From Acidobacteriota bacterium (GTDB taxonomy: Bacteria; Acidobacteriota; Vicinamibacteria; Vicinamibacterales; UBA2999): a stretch of DNA of 46,360 bases. The stretch lies in NCBI GenBank assembly GCA_023265015.1, contig JAHFUO010000015.1, positions 1 through 46,360 on the forward strand, given 5' to 3'. Positions 32,430-43,243 of this stretch are shown one piece after another. Under the pieces are notes generated by a model. That model did no database searches, was not told the DNA's origin, and saw only the letters and a program-made list of their open reading frames with translations. The position numbers were made by a program, and so were the translations under genes. Within the stretch, counting starts at the first letter, position 1; each line of letters begins with the position of its first letter.

Positions 32430-34273
32430 GAAACCGATACTTCCTGCTTCTGGACCTTCCACTGATCGGGATCGCTGCTCTCGGAGCGTTCGTGCTGCGC
32501 TTCGATCTTCGGTTCGCAGCGTATCACCAGGAGTTTGTGTATTTCGTGCTCGTGGCGTCGATCATGAAGCCGCTCACGTTCTACGCTGCGGGAGTGTACG
32601 GGCGCTACTGGCCTTACGCCTCCGTGCCCGACCTCGTGATGCTGATGCTGGCGGGCACCGCAGCATCCATGCTCGTTGGGATCACGTTGGTGGCCGGCCT
32701 GTGGGTCGGAGTGTTGCCCTCGTTCTCACGCTCGGTCGTGGTGATCGATTGGCTGCTCACGCTGGCGCTCGTTGGAGGCCTCAGAGGGGCATTTCGCGTC
32801 ATGGCGGAGTCTCAGCGCCACCGCCGGCCTACCAGCGGCACCACACCGCTCGAGCGGGTCCTGATCGCGGGTGCCGGCCACGCCGGGATGATGGTGGCGC
32901 GCGACCTTCAGTGCAATCCCCAACTGGGCATGAGCGCGGTCGGGTTCCTCGACGACGATCCGACAAAGGGAGGAAAGCTTATTGGCGGACTCCGCGTCGT
33001 GGGTCGCCTCGATGAATTGGCGCAGGTCGCTGTCACCAGAAGAATCACTCGCGTCATCATCGCGATGCCCACCGCGCCCGGCAGTGTTGTTCGCAGCATT
33101 GCGGCGGAGTGCCAGGCGCTGTCGCTGACGTCGATGGTGATTCCCGGTATCTTTGAACTGGTCGGAGGCCAGGTCACCGTCGGACGTCTTCGTCAGGTCC
33201 AGATCACGGATCTGCTGCGCCGCAGTCACGCGGCGGGCGCGTTCAATGCCCCGGCATATATTTCCGGGCGCACCGTGCTCGTCACCGGTGCCGGAGGATC
33301 CATCGGCCGCGAAATATGCTGGCAGGTCGCCAACTTTCAGCCGAAGGAGCTCGTCATGCTCGGACATGGCGAGAACAGCCTCATCGAGGCGCGCGCTCAC
33401 CTGCTTCGCGATTACCCGGACGTTCCGGTCTCTTGTCATATTGCCGACATCCGCAATGAGACGCGACTCTCGAGCGTGTTCAGAGCGCTGCAACCTGAAG
33501 TGGTCTTTCATGCCGCGGCATACAAGCACGTGCCGTTGATGGAGGAGAATCCCGAAGAGGCTCTCACCAACAATGCCGTGGGCACGCGGAACGTCGTGCG
33601 CGCCGCACTTGTGGCGGGGACTGCACGTTTCGTGCTCGTTTCGACCGACAAGGCCGCGGCACCCGCCAGTATCATGGGCGCATCGAAGCGGCTCGCGGAA
33701 GAACTGGTTCGCCAGTCAGCAAGACGGTTCGATCGCGACTTCATGGTCGTCCGTTTCGGAAACGTGCTGGGCAGTCGCGGAAGCGTGGTGCCCATCTTTC
33801 AGCGCCAGATCGAGCAGGGCGGGCCGATTACGATTACGCACGCCGAGATGAAGCGCTACTTCATGACGATCCCCGAGGCCGCGCACCTGGTGATCGAGGC
33901 CGCGGCGCTTGGCACCGGAGGGGAGCTCTTCGTCCTCCGCATGGGCGAGCCTGTCGCCATCGTGGATCTCGCGCGCGACATGATTCGGCTTTCGGGTGCG
34001 GGCGACATTCCAATCGTTTTTACCGGCGTGCGCGCCGGAGAGAAATTTCAGGAGATCCTCTGGGAGCCCGGAGCGGTGACCAAGCCGACGGAGCACCCCG
34101 ACATCTTGTCCGTGAGCGAGCATGCAATTAGTAACGATCTGGACTGGGCTGCGGCGATCGAGCACCTGGCGGCCGTGGCCGGCAACGGCAATCGCCACGT
34201 GTTTGTGCGGGAGATCGGCCGCTATTTGCCCACGTTTGCGCCCGTCGAGCGGGATCTGCGGCCCATGGTGTGA
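32426..34273 (+). CDS. Membrane nucleotide-sugar 4,6-dehydratase, PglF/WbpM-like
   Basis: The 615-residue product has four N-terminal helices (to about residue 120), a CoA-binding-like Rossmann domain (LIAGAGHAGMM near 147) and a catalytic SDR domain with TGAGGSIG (287-294). The active site is the WbpM/PglF variant: STDKAAAP with Asp408 and Lys409, Met417 where most SDRs have Tyr, and Lys421 in MGASK. Family members turn UDP-GlcNAc into the 4-keto-6-deoxy sugar, the first step to bacillosamine or quinovosamine. The aminotransferase and acyltransferase at 39470-41266 could complete bacillosamine. Confidence 0.9.
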   Translation: MRNRYFLLLDLPLIGIAALGAFVLRFDLRFAAYHQEFVYFVLVASIMKPLTFYAAGVYGRYWPYASVPDLVMLMLAGTAASMLVGITLVAGLWVGVLPSFSRSVVVIDWLLTLALVGGLRGAFRVMAESQRHRRPTSGTTPLERVLIAGAGHAGMMVARDLQCNPQLGMSAVGFLDDDPTKGGKLIGGLRVVGRLDELAQVAVTRRITRVIIAMPTAPGSVVRSIAAECQALSLTSMVIPGIFELVGGQVTVGRLRQVQITDLLRRSHAAGAFNAPAYISGRTVLVTGAGGSIGREICWQVANFQPKELVMLGHGENSLIEARAHLLRDYPDVPVSCHIADIRNETRLSSVFRALQPEVVFHAAAYKHVPLMEENPEEALTNNAVGTRNVVRAALVAGTARFVLVSTDKAAAPASIMGASKRLAEELVRQSARRFDRDFMVVRFGNVLGSRGSVVPIFQRQIEQGGPITITHAEMKRYFMTIPEAAHLVIEAAALGTGGELFVLRMGEPVAIVDLARDMIRLSGAGDIPIVFTGVRAGEKFQEILWEPGAVTKPTEHPDILSVSEHAISNDLDWAAAIEHLAAVAGNGNRHVFVREIGRYLPTFAPVERDLRPMV

Positions 34274-35151
34274 GCCGCCTGCGGCCAACGCCAGCAACCT
34301 CACCGTTGAATAACGCGCTCACGTTCGATATCGAGGACTGGCATCAGCTTGTCGAGTGGAAGTTGAATGGAACGATGCCTCCATGTTCGCGGCACGTGCT
34401 GGCACAGACATACGACATTCTCGAGACTCTGGCCGCGCGCGGCGTTCGTGCGACATTCTTCATCCTCGGCCTCGTCGCAGAGGCCTACCCGGGACTCGTG
34501 CGCGACATCGCGGCGGCAGGCCACGAGGTAGGCAGCCATGGCTGGAGCCATCAGCTGATCTACCGTCAGACCCGCCAGGCCTTCGCCGACGAGACGCGCC
34601 GGTCGAAAGTCCTGTTGGAAGATGTGCTTGGCCGTCGAGTCGCCGGCTACCGCGCGGCGGAGTTCTCCGTGACCGAAGGGTCGCGATGGGCACTCGACGT
34701 GCTCGCCGAAACCGGCTTCTCATACGATTCGAGCATCGTTCCGATTCACAGCCGTCGTTACGGAATACCCGGCACGCCGCTCGGCCCGCATATCATGCGG
34801 ACCAGCGCGGGCCCGCTCACGGAAGTGCCGTTGACCGCGGTGCAGCGGGGACGCTGGCACTGGCCCGTCGGCGGCGGCGGCTCCTTCCGACTCCTGCCGT
34901 ACACGGTCACGCGCGCCGCCATTAGAGAAGTCAATGTCGAACGGCGCCCCGCAATCGTGTACTTCCACCCGTACGAATTCAGCGCCGCGCCGCTGGTGCC
35001 GCGTTTGTCGTCGCCCGGACGGTATGTCACCGGCGCCCGGTACGTGCTGTTTCATAATATGAATCGGCGGACAAACCGCCGCCGGTTCGTTCGCCTGCTC
35101 GCCGATTTTCACTTCGCGCCCATCGCCGATCTTCTGAACCATGGACACTAG
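34270..35151 (+). CDS. Polysaccharide deacetylase (NodB domain, exosortase-cluster type)
   Basis: The 293-residue product has the NodB motifs: LTFDIEDWH with the first Asp near residue 20, and the metal motif HEVGSHGWSH near 82. The YRAAEFSVTEGSRWALDVLAETGF region and a C-terminal part with FHPYEF resemble the deacetylases (DUF3473 type) common beside exosortase and PEP-CTERM loci. There is no signal peptide, so it may act on a cytoplasmic lipid-linked sugar. GTG 34270 overlaps the dehydratase stop as GTGA. Confidence 0.88.
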   Translation: MSRLRPTPATSPLNNALTFDIEDWHQLVEWKLNGTMPPCSRHVLAQTYDILETLAARGVRATFFILGLVAEAYPGLVRDIAAAGHEVGSHGWSHQLIYRQTRQAFADETRRSKVLLEDVLGRRVAGYRAAEFSVTEGSRWALDVLAETGFSYDSSIVPIHSRRYGIPGTPLGPHIMRTSAGPLTEVPLTAVQRGRWHWPVGGGGSFRLLPYTVTRAAIREVNVERRPAIVYFHPYEFSAAPLVPRLSSPGRYVTGARYVLFHNMNRRTNRRRFVRLLADFHFAPIADLLNHGH

Positions 35152-35788
35152 GACCCAACGCCATTTCGACCATCACGCGGCGCAGTTCGATTCGATGTAC
35201 CACGAAGGGCAGCCGCTTCAGCGGACGTTCAACCGGACGTTCCGAAAGGCTATCTACGAGCGGTTTGCTCTCACGTTCGAGCACGCCGAGCCGCTGGCCG
35301 GCAAGACGGTTCTGGATATCGGTTGCGGATCCGGTCGCTACGCCGTAGAGTTCGCGAAGCGTGGAGCCGCCCGTGTCGTGGGAGTGGATTACGCGCCCGG
35401 GATGCTGGCGCTCGCGCGCGAGTACGCCGCGGCGAACGGCGCGGCGGATCGCTGCCAGTTCGTCGAGGGAGACTTCACGACCGAGCTGCTGGCTGAGCGC
35501 TTCGATATCGTCGTCGCGATCGGCGTCTTCGACTATCAGGACATGCCCGTCGAGTTCCTCAGGAAAATGGTGGAGCACTGCCGCGGCCGCGTGATTGCGA
35601 CGTTCCCCGGGCGGTCGCTCGTGCGGATGCCGCTCCGCAAGCTGCGCTACTGGTTCGGCAATTGTCCCGTGTTGTTCTATCGCGAACAGGAAGTCCGCGA
35701 CATCAGCCGCCTAGCCGGCCTCTGCACCCTGCAGATCGTCCCCATCCACAACTCCGGCACGGGTTACGTCCTCGTCGGCGATGTCTAG
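35141..35788 (+). CDS. Class I SAM-dependent methyltransferase
   Basis: The 215-residue product has the SAM motif VLDIGCGSGRYAVEFA near residue 53 and the acidic strand VVGVDYAPGML. It overlaps the deacetylase gene by 11 bases and is followed 12 bp later by the amidotransferase gene. No signal peptide or membrane helix is present. The acceptor is unknown; a lipid-linked or nucleotide sugar is likely from context. Confidence 0.83.
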   Translation: MDTRTQRHFDHHAAQFDSMYHEGQPLQRTFNRTFRKAIYERFALTFEHAEPLAGKTVLDIGCGSGRYAVEFAKRGAARVVGVDYAPGMLALAREYAAANGAADRCQFVEGDFTTELLAERFDIVVAIGVFDYQDMPVEFLRKMVEHCRGRVIATFPGRSLVRMPLRKLRYWFGNCPVLFYREQEVRDISRLAGLCTLQIVPIHNSGTGYVLVGDV

Positions 35789-35800
35789 GGACGTCTAGAT

Positions 35801-37693
35801 ATGTGCGGGATCTACGGACGGCTCGACCTCGCATCGCCGCAGATTGCGCCGCTCGAGGCCGATCGCGCCGCCATCGCGCTGCTGCGTCATCGCGGCCCAG
35901 ACGACGAAGGGCATTGGTATGGATCGCGAGTGTGCCTGGGTATCCGCCGTCTGTCCGTGATTGATCTGTCGACTGGTCACCAGCCGATGTTCAATGAGGA
36001 CGGCAGGGTCGCCGTCGTCTACAACGGCGAGATCTACAACTACATCGAGCTTCGCGAGGAGCTGCGGTCGCGCGGCCACCGCTTCACGACCGACTCGGAT
36101 ACCGAGGTCATCGTTCACGGATGGGAAGAGTGGGGCGAGAAGGTTGCGGAGCGCCTGAATGGCATGTTCGCCTTTGCCGTCTGGGACGAGCGGCGGCGCG
36201 TGCTCTGGCTGGTCCGCGATCGCCTCGGTATCAAGCCCCTGTATTATCGCCACGAGCAGGGCAGACGACTGCTCTTTGCGTCCGAAATCAAGGCAATCCT
36301 CGCGCATGCTGATGTGCCGCGCGAGGTTGAGGAGAAGGGGCTGCTCAATTTCATGGCGTACGGCCACGCAGTGGCGCCGGACACCATGTATCGCGGAATT
36401 CGAAAGCTGCTGCCCGGTCACGCGGTGCGCGTGGAGAACGGCCACGTCGCCGAGTACGCGTGGTGGGAAGCGATTCCCGGCGAAGTCGAGCCGCACAGCG
36501 AAGACGAATGGGTGCGGCGCGTCCGCTCGCTCCTCGAGGACAGCGTTCGACGCCAGATGGTGGCGGACGTGCCCGTGGGGGCCTTCCTGAGCGGCGGCGT
36601 CGACTCCAGCGCGGTCGTCGCCCTGATGACACGCAACACGGGCCGCCGCGTACACACGTTCGCCGTCGGGTTCGAGTACGGCGGCGCCTACAACGAATTG
36701 CCGGACTCGCGCCGCGTGGCGGCGCACCTCGGGACCGAGCACCACGAAATTCTCGTGAAGCCGGCGCAGCTCCCTGAAATGCTGCAGACGCTCATCTACT
36801 ACTTCGATGAGCCGTTTGGAGACGCGGCATGCTTCCCGACGTATCTTGTCTCGCAGCTCGCGCGGCACCACGTGACAGTTGCGCTGACGGGCGAAGGCGG
36901 CGACGAACTGTTCGGCGGCTACCGGCGCTACCGGGCGGATCGATGGCTGCAGATCCTGTCGCCGATTCTCTCGAGGGATCACGGTGTACTCGCGCGGATC
37001 GCGGGCGCGGTTCCACGCTTCCGGCGGCTGAAGAAGCTCGTTCAGGCTGGAGGAATCCCGGACGATGCGACCCGCTACTCGACGCTGCTGCGCGTGTTCA
37101 CCGACAATTTGCTGCAGGAGGTGATAGACGCGCGGCTCGCACAGGCTGCGGTCGCGTACGATGCCGTTGCGGCGTACCGCCGGCACCTGGCAACTGCCAC
37201 GGGCGCCGAGCACATGACTCGCCTCATGTACGTCGACATGAAGACATGGCTCGCCGACACCTATCTCGAGAAAGTCGACAAGACGAGCATGGCCGTGAGC
37301 CTCGAGGCGCGCGTTCCCCTCCTCGATCATCGGCTGGTCGAGCTGTCGCTGCGCATACCCGCGCGCCTGAAAATCACGTCACGCGACACCAAGCGGATAT
37401 TCAAGCGCGCCGTCGCGGACCTGCTGCCCCCGGAGACCCTGCAGAAGCCGAAGCACGGATTTGCGGTGCCGACCGATCCATGGTTCCGCGGCGAGTTGCG
37501 CCAGTTCGCCTACGACGTGCTGCTCGATACCCGGTCGCGCCAGCGGGGCTTCTTTCGGCCGGAAATCGTGGAGCGGCTGTGGCGTGAACACCAGACCGGC
37601 CGCGAAGTCCGGGACAGCCATCTATGGCTTCTGCTGAATTTCGAGCTCTGGGCGCGCCGCTTTCTCGACGCCGCCAGCGCGGTTGCCGCATGA
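35801..37693 (+). CDS. asnB: Asparagine-synthase-like glutamine amidotransferase
   Basis: The 630-residue product has the N-terminal nucleophile Cys2 (MCGIYG), the class II glutaminase motifs RHRGPDDEG and YNGEIYN, and the synthetase ATP loop LSGGVDSS (Ser264-Ser269) with GEGGDELFGGYRRY later. It would use glutamine ammonia and ATP to amidate a carboxyl group. In exosortase-type polysaccharide loci this family is widespread and is thought to amidate sugar acids or act on aminosugars rather than make free asparagine. It overlaps the next gene as ATGA. Confidence 0.9.
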   Translation: MCGIYGRLDLASPQIAPLEADRAAIALLRHRGPDDEGHWYGSRVCLGIRRLSVIDLSTGHQPMFNEDGRVAVVYNGEIYNYIELREELRSRGHRFTTDSDTEVIVHGWEEWGEKVAERLNGMFAFAVWDERRRVLWLVRDRLGIKPLYYRHEQGRRLLFASEIKAILAHADVPREVEEKGLLNFMAYGHAVAPDTMYRGIRKLLPGHAVRVENGHVAEYAWWEAIPGEVEPHSEDEWVRRVRSLLEDSVRRQMVADVPVGAFLSGGVDSSAVVALMTRNTGRRVHTFAVGFEYGGAYNELPDSRRVAAHLGTEHHEILVKPAQLPEMLQTLIYYFDEPFGDAACFPTYLVSQLARHHVTVALTGEGGDELFGGYRRYRADRWLQILSPILSRDHGVLARIAGAVPRFRRLKKLVQAGGIPDDATRYSTLLRVFTDNLLQEVIDARLAQAAVAYDAVAAYRRHLATATGAEHMTRLMYVDMKTWLADTYLEKVDKTSMAVSLEARVPLLDHRLVELSLRIPARLKITSRDTKRIFKRAVADLLPPETLQKPKHGFAVPTDPWFRGELRQFAYDVLLDTRSRQRGFFRPEIVERLWREHQTGREVRDSHLWLLLNFELWARRFLDAASAVAA

Positions 37694-39480
37694 GCCATCT
37701 CCAGCCCCGCGTGGTGCACGTGACGACCGTGGACATGAGCGTACGACTTCTGCTGCTCAATCAGCTGCTGGCGCTGCGTGCCGGCGGCTTCGACGTCAGC
37801 GCGATCTCCGCGAGCGGACCGGATATCGCCCCGGTCGAAGCGGCGGGCGTGCGGCATTTTGCCGTGCCGTTCACGCGGCGCATCGCGCCGATTGCCGACC
37901 TGCGCGCGTGCTGGGCGCTTTGGCGGCTCTTTCGGCGCGAGCGTTTCACGATCGTCCACACGCACCAGGTGAAGGCAGCGGTGTTCGCGCAGCTCGCTGC
38001 CCGGCTGGCCGGCGTGCCGATCGTCGTGAACACGATCCACGGCTTCTATTTCCACGAGCACACGCCGGCCATGAAGCGCCGCGCATGGATCGCACTCGAG
38101 CGACTCACTGCACGGCTGTCGACGTTCATCCTGTCTCAGAACCGCGAAGACATCGATACCGCTGTCACCGAAGGCATCTGCCGGCCTGACGGGATCCGCC
38201 ACATCGGCAACGGCATCGATGTGCGGCATTTCGATCGCGCCGCGGTGACAGACGCACAGCTGAATGACTTGCGGCGCGAGCTCGGTATCCGCCCCGATGA
38301 CGTAGTCGTCGGGTTCGTCGGGCGGCTGGTGCTCGAAAAAGGAATCCTCGAGCTGTTCGAGGCGATGAGAGCGCTTCGTGCGAGGTTCCCGCGTGTGCGG
38401 CTGCTCATCGTGGGTCCCGTCGATTCGGTGAAATCGGATGCGATCAGTACGTCCACGGCCGACGCCTACGGCATCGCCGACATGACGGTGTTTGCCGGGT
38501 ACCGGCACGATATGCCGCAGCTGTACGCATTGATGCACGTGTGCGTGCTCCCGTCCCATCGGGAGGGAATGCCGCGCGTACCGATGGAGGCATCGGCGAT
38601 GGCCGTGCCGTCCGTCGTGACGGCCATCCGTGGCTGCCGCGAAGTGGTGCGCGAGGGCGAAAACGGATTGCTCGTGCCCGTCGGCGACGCGCAGGGGCTC
38701 GCAGACGCCGTCGCGCGGATTCTCGGCGATCCATCGACCGCAGGGCGGATGTCGGTCCGCGCTCGCGCGATGGCGCGCGGGCAATTCGACGAGCAGCTCG
38801 TGTTCGAGCGGGTGAGAACGTCCTACGTGCAGCTACTGCGCGAGCGTGGACGCTGCCCGTTCACGAAACGCATCTTCGACGTGATCGTCGGGGGCGCGCT
38901 GCTGATCCTTGCGCTGCCGGTGATGGCGGTTCTGGCTGTGGTTGTGCGCGTCAGCCTCGGGTCGCCCGTTTTGTTCCGTCAGGTTCGCCCGGGACTTCGC
39001 GGGTGCACGTTCGAGTTGTTGAAGTTCAGATCGATGACCGACGCGAGAGGCGCCGACGGTGCCTTGCTTTCCGACTCGCAGCGTCTGACCTGCATCGGGC
39101 GGTGGTTGAGACAAACGAGCCTCGATGAATTGCCGGAGCTGTTCAACGTCGTCAGAGGCGAGATGAGCCTGGTAGGACCGCGGCCGCTGCTGACCCAGTA
39201 CCTCGCGCGGTACACGCCGCATCAGGCGCGCCGCCACGAGCTTCTGCCGGGCATCACGGGACTCGCGCAGATCAGTGGCCGCAATCGTCTGTCCTGGGAA
39301 GAGCGGTTTGAGCTCGACGTATGGTACGTCGACTACTGGTCGATGAAGCTCGACCTGCAGATTCTTTTCCGAACGGCAGCGAAAGTGATCGTCGGGGACG
39401 GCATCAGCCAGCCAGGCCGCGATACCACCGCGGAGTTCATGGGAACACCGCCGAAGTCGCCACCTCCTCATGGCGCGTAG
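37690..39480 (+). CDS. Fusion: GT4 glycosyltransferase and PglC-type phosphoglycosyl transferase
   Basis: The 596-residue product has two enzymes in one chain. Residues 1-375 are GT-B (HTHQVKAAVFAQLAARLAG near 90, VGFVGRLVLEKGI near 207 and PSHREGMPRVPMEASAMAVP near 288). Residues 390-575 are a short monotopic phosphoglycosyl transferase with one membrane hairpin (401-421), KFRSM near 445, the catalytic Asp479-Glu480 dyad in TSLDELPELFNV, and SLVGPRPL. The second domain starts glycans on undecaprenyl phosphate; the first could add the second sugar. The start overlaps the amidotransferase stop as ATGA. The product is likely anchored at the inner face of the inner membrane. Confidence 0.9.
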   Translation: MSHLQPRVVHVTTVDMSVRLLLLNQLLALRAGGFDVSAISASGPDIAPVEAAGVRHFAVPFTRRIAPIADLRACWALWRLFRRERFTIVHTHQVKAAVFAQLAARLAGVPIVVNTIHGFYFHEHTPAMKRRAWIALERLTARLSTFILSQNREDIDTAVTEGICRPDGIRHIGNGIDVRHFDRAAVTDAQLNDLRRELGIRPDDVVVGFVGRLVLEKGILELFEAMRALRARFPRVRLLIVGPVDSVKSDAISTSTADAYGIADMTVFAGYRHDMPQLYALMHVCVLPSHREGMPRVPMEASAMAVPSVVTAIRGCREVVREGENGLLVPVGDAQGLADAVARILGDPSTAGRMSVRARAMARGQFDEQLVFERVRTSYVQLLRERGRCPFTKRIFDVIVGGALLILALPVMAVLAVVVRVSLGSPVLFRQVRPGLRGCTFELLKFRSMTDARGADGALLSDSQRLTCIGRWLRQTSLDELPELFNVVRGEMSLVGPRPLLTQYLARYTPHQARRHELLPGITGLAQISGRNRLSWEERFELDVWYVDYWSMKLDLQILFRTAAKVIVGDGISQPGRDTTAEFMGTPPKSPPPHGA

Positions 39481-40135
39481 CCTCGATGTCGTCGTGCTCG
39501 GGGCGAGCGGTCACGGCATGGTCGTCTGCGACATCCTCCTGAGTGGTGGAGAAGACACGCGCGTCATCGGTTTTGCGGATGCCGATCCCTCGAAGCGCGG
39601 AACGCAGGTCCTCGGCTTGACGGTGATCGGCGCGATCGACGATCTCCGCGGCCGGGATGATCTGCACGTGGCAATGGGAATTGGCGACAACGCCGCGCGC
39701 CGTCGCGAGTTCGTTCGGCTTGCAGCGCTTGGCCTCAGACCGGTCACGGTCGTACACCCGTCGGCTGTCGTCAGCGCACGCGCCGCAATCGGAAGAGGCA
39801 CGGTGATCATGGCGAACGTCACGATCAACGTAGCCGCCGAAATTGGGGACAATGTAATCCTGAACACCGCCTCGAGCATCGATCACCACTGCGTTGTCGG
39901 CGCACACTCCCATATCGCGCCAGGAGCGACCCTCGCTGGGAATGTGCGGATCGCGGACGAGACTCTGGTCGGCGCCGGTGCGGTCATACTCCCGGGTATC
40001 TCGATCGGCGCGCATTGCACGGTCGCGGCGGGCGCGGTTGTCACAGGCAACGTCCCCGACGGCGTGACGGTGGCCGGCGTCCCCGCGCGCGTCATCTCCA
40101 GTTCGGCATCCGTGCCACGGAACGTCAGAGTCTGA
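39470..40135 (+). CDS. Sugar O/N-acetyltransferase, PglD/NeuD-like
   Basis: The 221-residue product has the PglD layout: an N-terminal Rossmann domain (VVVLGASGHGMVVCDIL) that binds the UDP sugar, then a left-handed beta-helix of hexapeptide repeats (residues 105-205) with the catalytic-type DHHCVVG and HIAPGA. PglD acetylates the 4-amino group of UDP-4-amino-sugar to give UDP-bacillosamine. The gene overlaps the fusion gene by 11 bases and abuts the aminotransferase gene with no gap. Confidence 0.9.
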   Translation: MARSLDVVVLGASGHGMVVCDILLSGGEDTRVIGFADADPSKRGTQVLGLTVIGAIDDLRGRDDLHVAMGIGDNAARRREFVRLAALGLRPVTVVHPSAVVSARAAIGRGTVIMANVTINVAAEIGDNVILNTASSIDHHCVVGAHSHIAPGATLAGNVRIADETLVGAGAVILPGISIGAHCTVAAGAVVTGNVPDGVTVAGVPARVISSSASVPRNVRV

Positions 40136-41262
<1,127 letters not shown>

Positions 41263-41266
<4 letters not shown>

Positions 41267-42570
41267 GCGACACGCGAGTCTTCATCAGGCTCGCTGTCGT
41301 GCTGTTTCTCTGCCGTACCGCTATCGGCGCCGCGCTCATTCCACCGTGGCAGGGTCCTGACGAACCACCTCATTACGTCGTCGCGGAGCAAGTCGCGCGC
41401 GGCGCGGTCGGCGATGCCTCGCAGCGGGCCGAACTGGAGCGGGAGGTTCTTCGCTCGATGGCGCTGCATGATTGGTGGAGAAGCTATCGGCTGGCCACAC
41501 CGGATCCGCTTCCGACCAACTTCGCGCAGGAACCCAACCACCTCGGCACAGGCGGCATGGTGCAGCCGGTGTACTACCTGCTGGCCGGATCGGTGCTCCG
41601 CATCACTGGCGTGACCGGACTCGATTCACGGTATTTCGTCCTTCGCCTTGTCTCGGTCCTTCTTGGCGTCGCCACGATTGTGATGGCATTTGCCGGAACC
41701 CGACTGCTGTTCGATGAGTCGACGGCCTGCGTAGTCGCTCTCGCAGCGGCGTTGCATCCGCAGTTTCTGCTCACCGCCTTGAGCGTCACCCCGGACGCGC
41801 TTGCGAATGCGTTCGGTGCACTCCTCTGGTGGCAGGGGGCGCGCTTCATCGTGTCGGGTCGGGCTGCCGCCACAGTGATCGCGGCCGGCGCCGCGGTCGC
41901 GGCGGCGCTGACCAAGAGAAATGCCGTTCCTCTGCTGGGGGCGGTCGTCGTGCTCGTCTCGACGGGGCTCTGGCGAAACGTACGATGGTCAGGTCGTTCC
42001 GCTGCGGCGGCGATTATCGCCGGTTGTGGTCTGATCGCAGCGGCCGGTTTCGTGTTCTGGACGAGCTCCTCGGAACCGGTGGTTCAACTGCGCGCGCAGT
42101 GGTACTCGACACTGTTCCAAGTAAACGCGACAAGTGATTTCACGCTTCGCCGCGCCGTCAATTTCACCCTCGGGCTCATCGACTCCAGCTGGCTCGTGGC
42201 CGGATGGCTGCGGTTTCCGGCTCCTGACTGGTGGCTTCGGGCGGTCCGCGCGCTCACAATCATCACGGTTGCCGGTGCGGGCGCCGCGTTCATTCGCAGG
42301 TCGTCGCTGCGTTGTCCTCTCGGTGTGTCGAGCGCGCTTGCAGCCTCGCTGGTGGTGGCGGCAATCGCCAACGGTCTCATGACGGGCTCAGCACCGCAGG
42401 GTCGCTATCTGTTCGTTGTCGCCGCGCCGCTTGCGGTGCTGTTGTGGGTGGGCTTTGCGGAATGGTGGCCTGAGCGGTGGCGGTGGCTTGCCGCGCCGGC
42501 GCTCATCGCGCTGCTGCTCTTCCTCGACGTCAGCGGCTGGATTACAACGATGCTCCCCGCCTATGTCTGA
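41263..42570 (+). CDS. DUF2142/GT39-like polytopic membrane protein
   Basis: The 435-residue product has roughly ten hydrophobic helices. The N-terminal helix is followed by GPDEPPHY, a motif I associate with DUF2142 membrane proteins of glycan clusters and GT-C folds with an acidic first periplasmic loop. GTG 41263 overlaps the aminotransferase stop as GTGA; ATG 41239 would add eight residues. It could be a lipid-phosphate-sugar-dependent glycosyltransferase acting on the outer face. No catalytic proof is possible here. Confidence 0.78.
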
Positions 42571-43243
42571 TTCAGCGTCCCGCGTTCGGCTGTATGCGGC
42601 GGCTGTCGCGGCATGTCTTGCGATTGAGCTGATCATCCTCGCGTGGCCCGAAGCGAAGACGGAAGCTGACGGGCGCGTCGGGCGAGGCGTCAGCGGTGAA
42701 ATCGCCGGACCGGTGTCCCTCTCTCAGCGCTTCACCGCCACGGCGCCTGGCCTGCGCAGCATCATGTTTTACGCAAGGCCTTCCGGACGCGCGGTCGCCG
42801 GACCAGTGGACCTCGAGTTGGTCGAGCTTCGAAAAGACGATAGACGCGTAGTTGACCACCGGCGCGTCGACGCGTCGGAAGTCGTCGCCGGCGATCGCTA
42901 CTGGTACCGGTTCGACCGCATTCTCGGGTCCCACAACCGCGTCTACTTGCTCACCGTCTCCATGCCTGAGACAACCCCGGGCAGCGGCATCGTCGTGGAA
43001 ATCATGAAGCACGAATATGGCGGGAATCCCCCCAACGTCCTGTACTTCGGTGGCGGCGACCGCTACGGGTCTCTCCGATTCACGACAGAAATCGATCGGC
43101 CGACGATGCTGGAGCGAACGATTGCGTATTTGAGCAAGGGCGCATTCGGCAAGACGACGATCCTGCCGGTGGCCGCGGCGTGGGTGGCACTGCACCTGCT
43201 CGGGCTGCGTGCGATCCTCACTCTACCGGACGTGCGTGTCTAA
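42563..43243 (+). CDS. Two-helix membrane protein with extracytoplasmic beta-rich domain
   Basis: The 226-residue product has an N-terminal helix (8-28) and a C-terminal helix (about 199-219) around a beta-rich middle domain (for example GLRSIMFYARPSG, then VYLLTVSMPE). No family is recognised. ATG 42563 overlaps the DUF2142 gene by eight bases and its end overlaps the epimerase gene by eight. The tight coupling to the DUF2142 protein suggests the two form a complex, the small one presenting a periplasmic sensor or binding domain. Confidence 0.7.
   Translation: MSDSASRVRLYAAAVAACLAIELIILAWPEAKTEADGRVGRGVSGEIAGPVSLSQRFTATAPGLRSIMFYARPSGRAVAGPVDLELVELRKDDRRVVDHRRVDASEVVAGDRYWYRFDRILGSHNRVYLLTVSMPETTPGSGIVVEIMKHEYGGNPPNVLYFGGGDRYGSLRFTTEIDRPTMLERTIAYLSKGAFGKTTILPVAAAWVALHLLGLRAILTLPDVRV

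Noticed and set aside
35795-37330. 511-codon minus-strand open frame
   Set aside because: It is opposite the amidotransferase, whose Cys2, glutaminase and ATP-loop motifs are intact.
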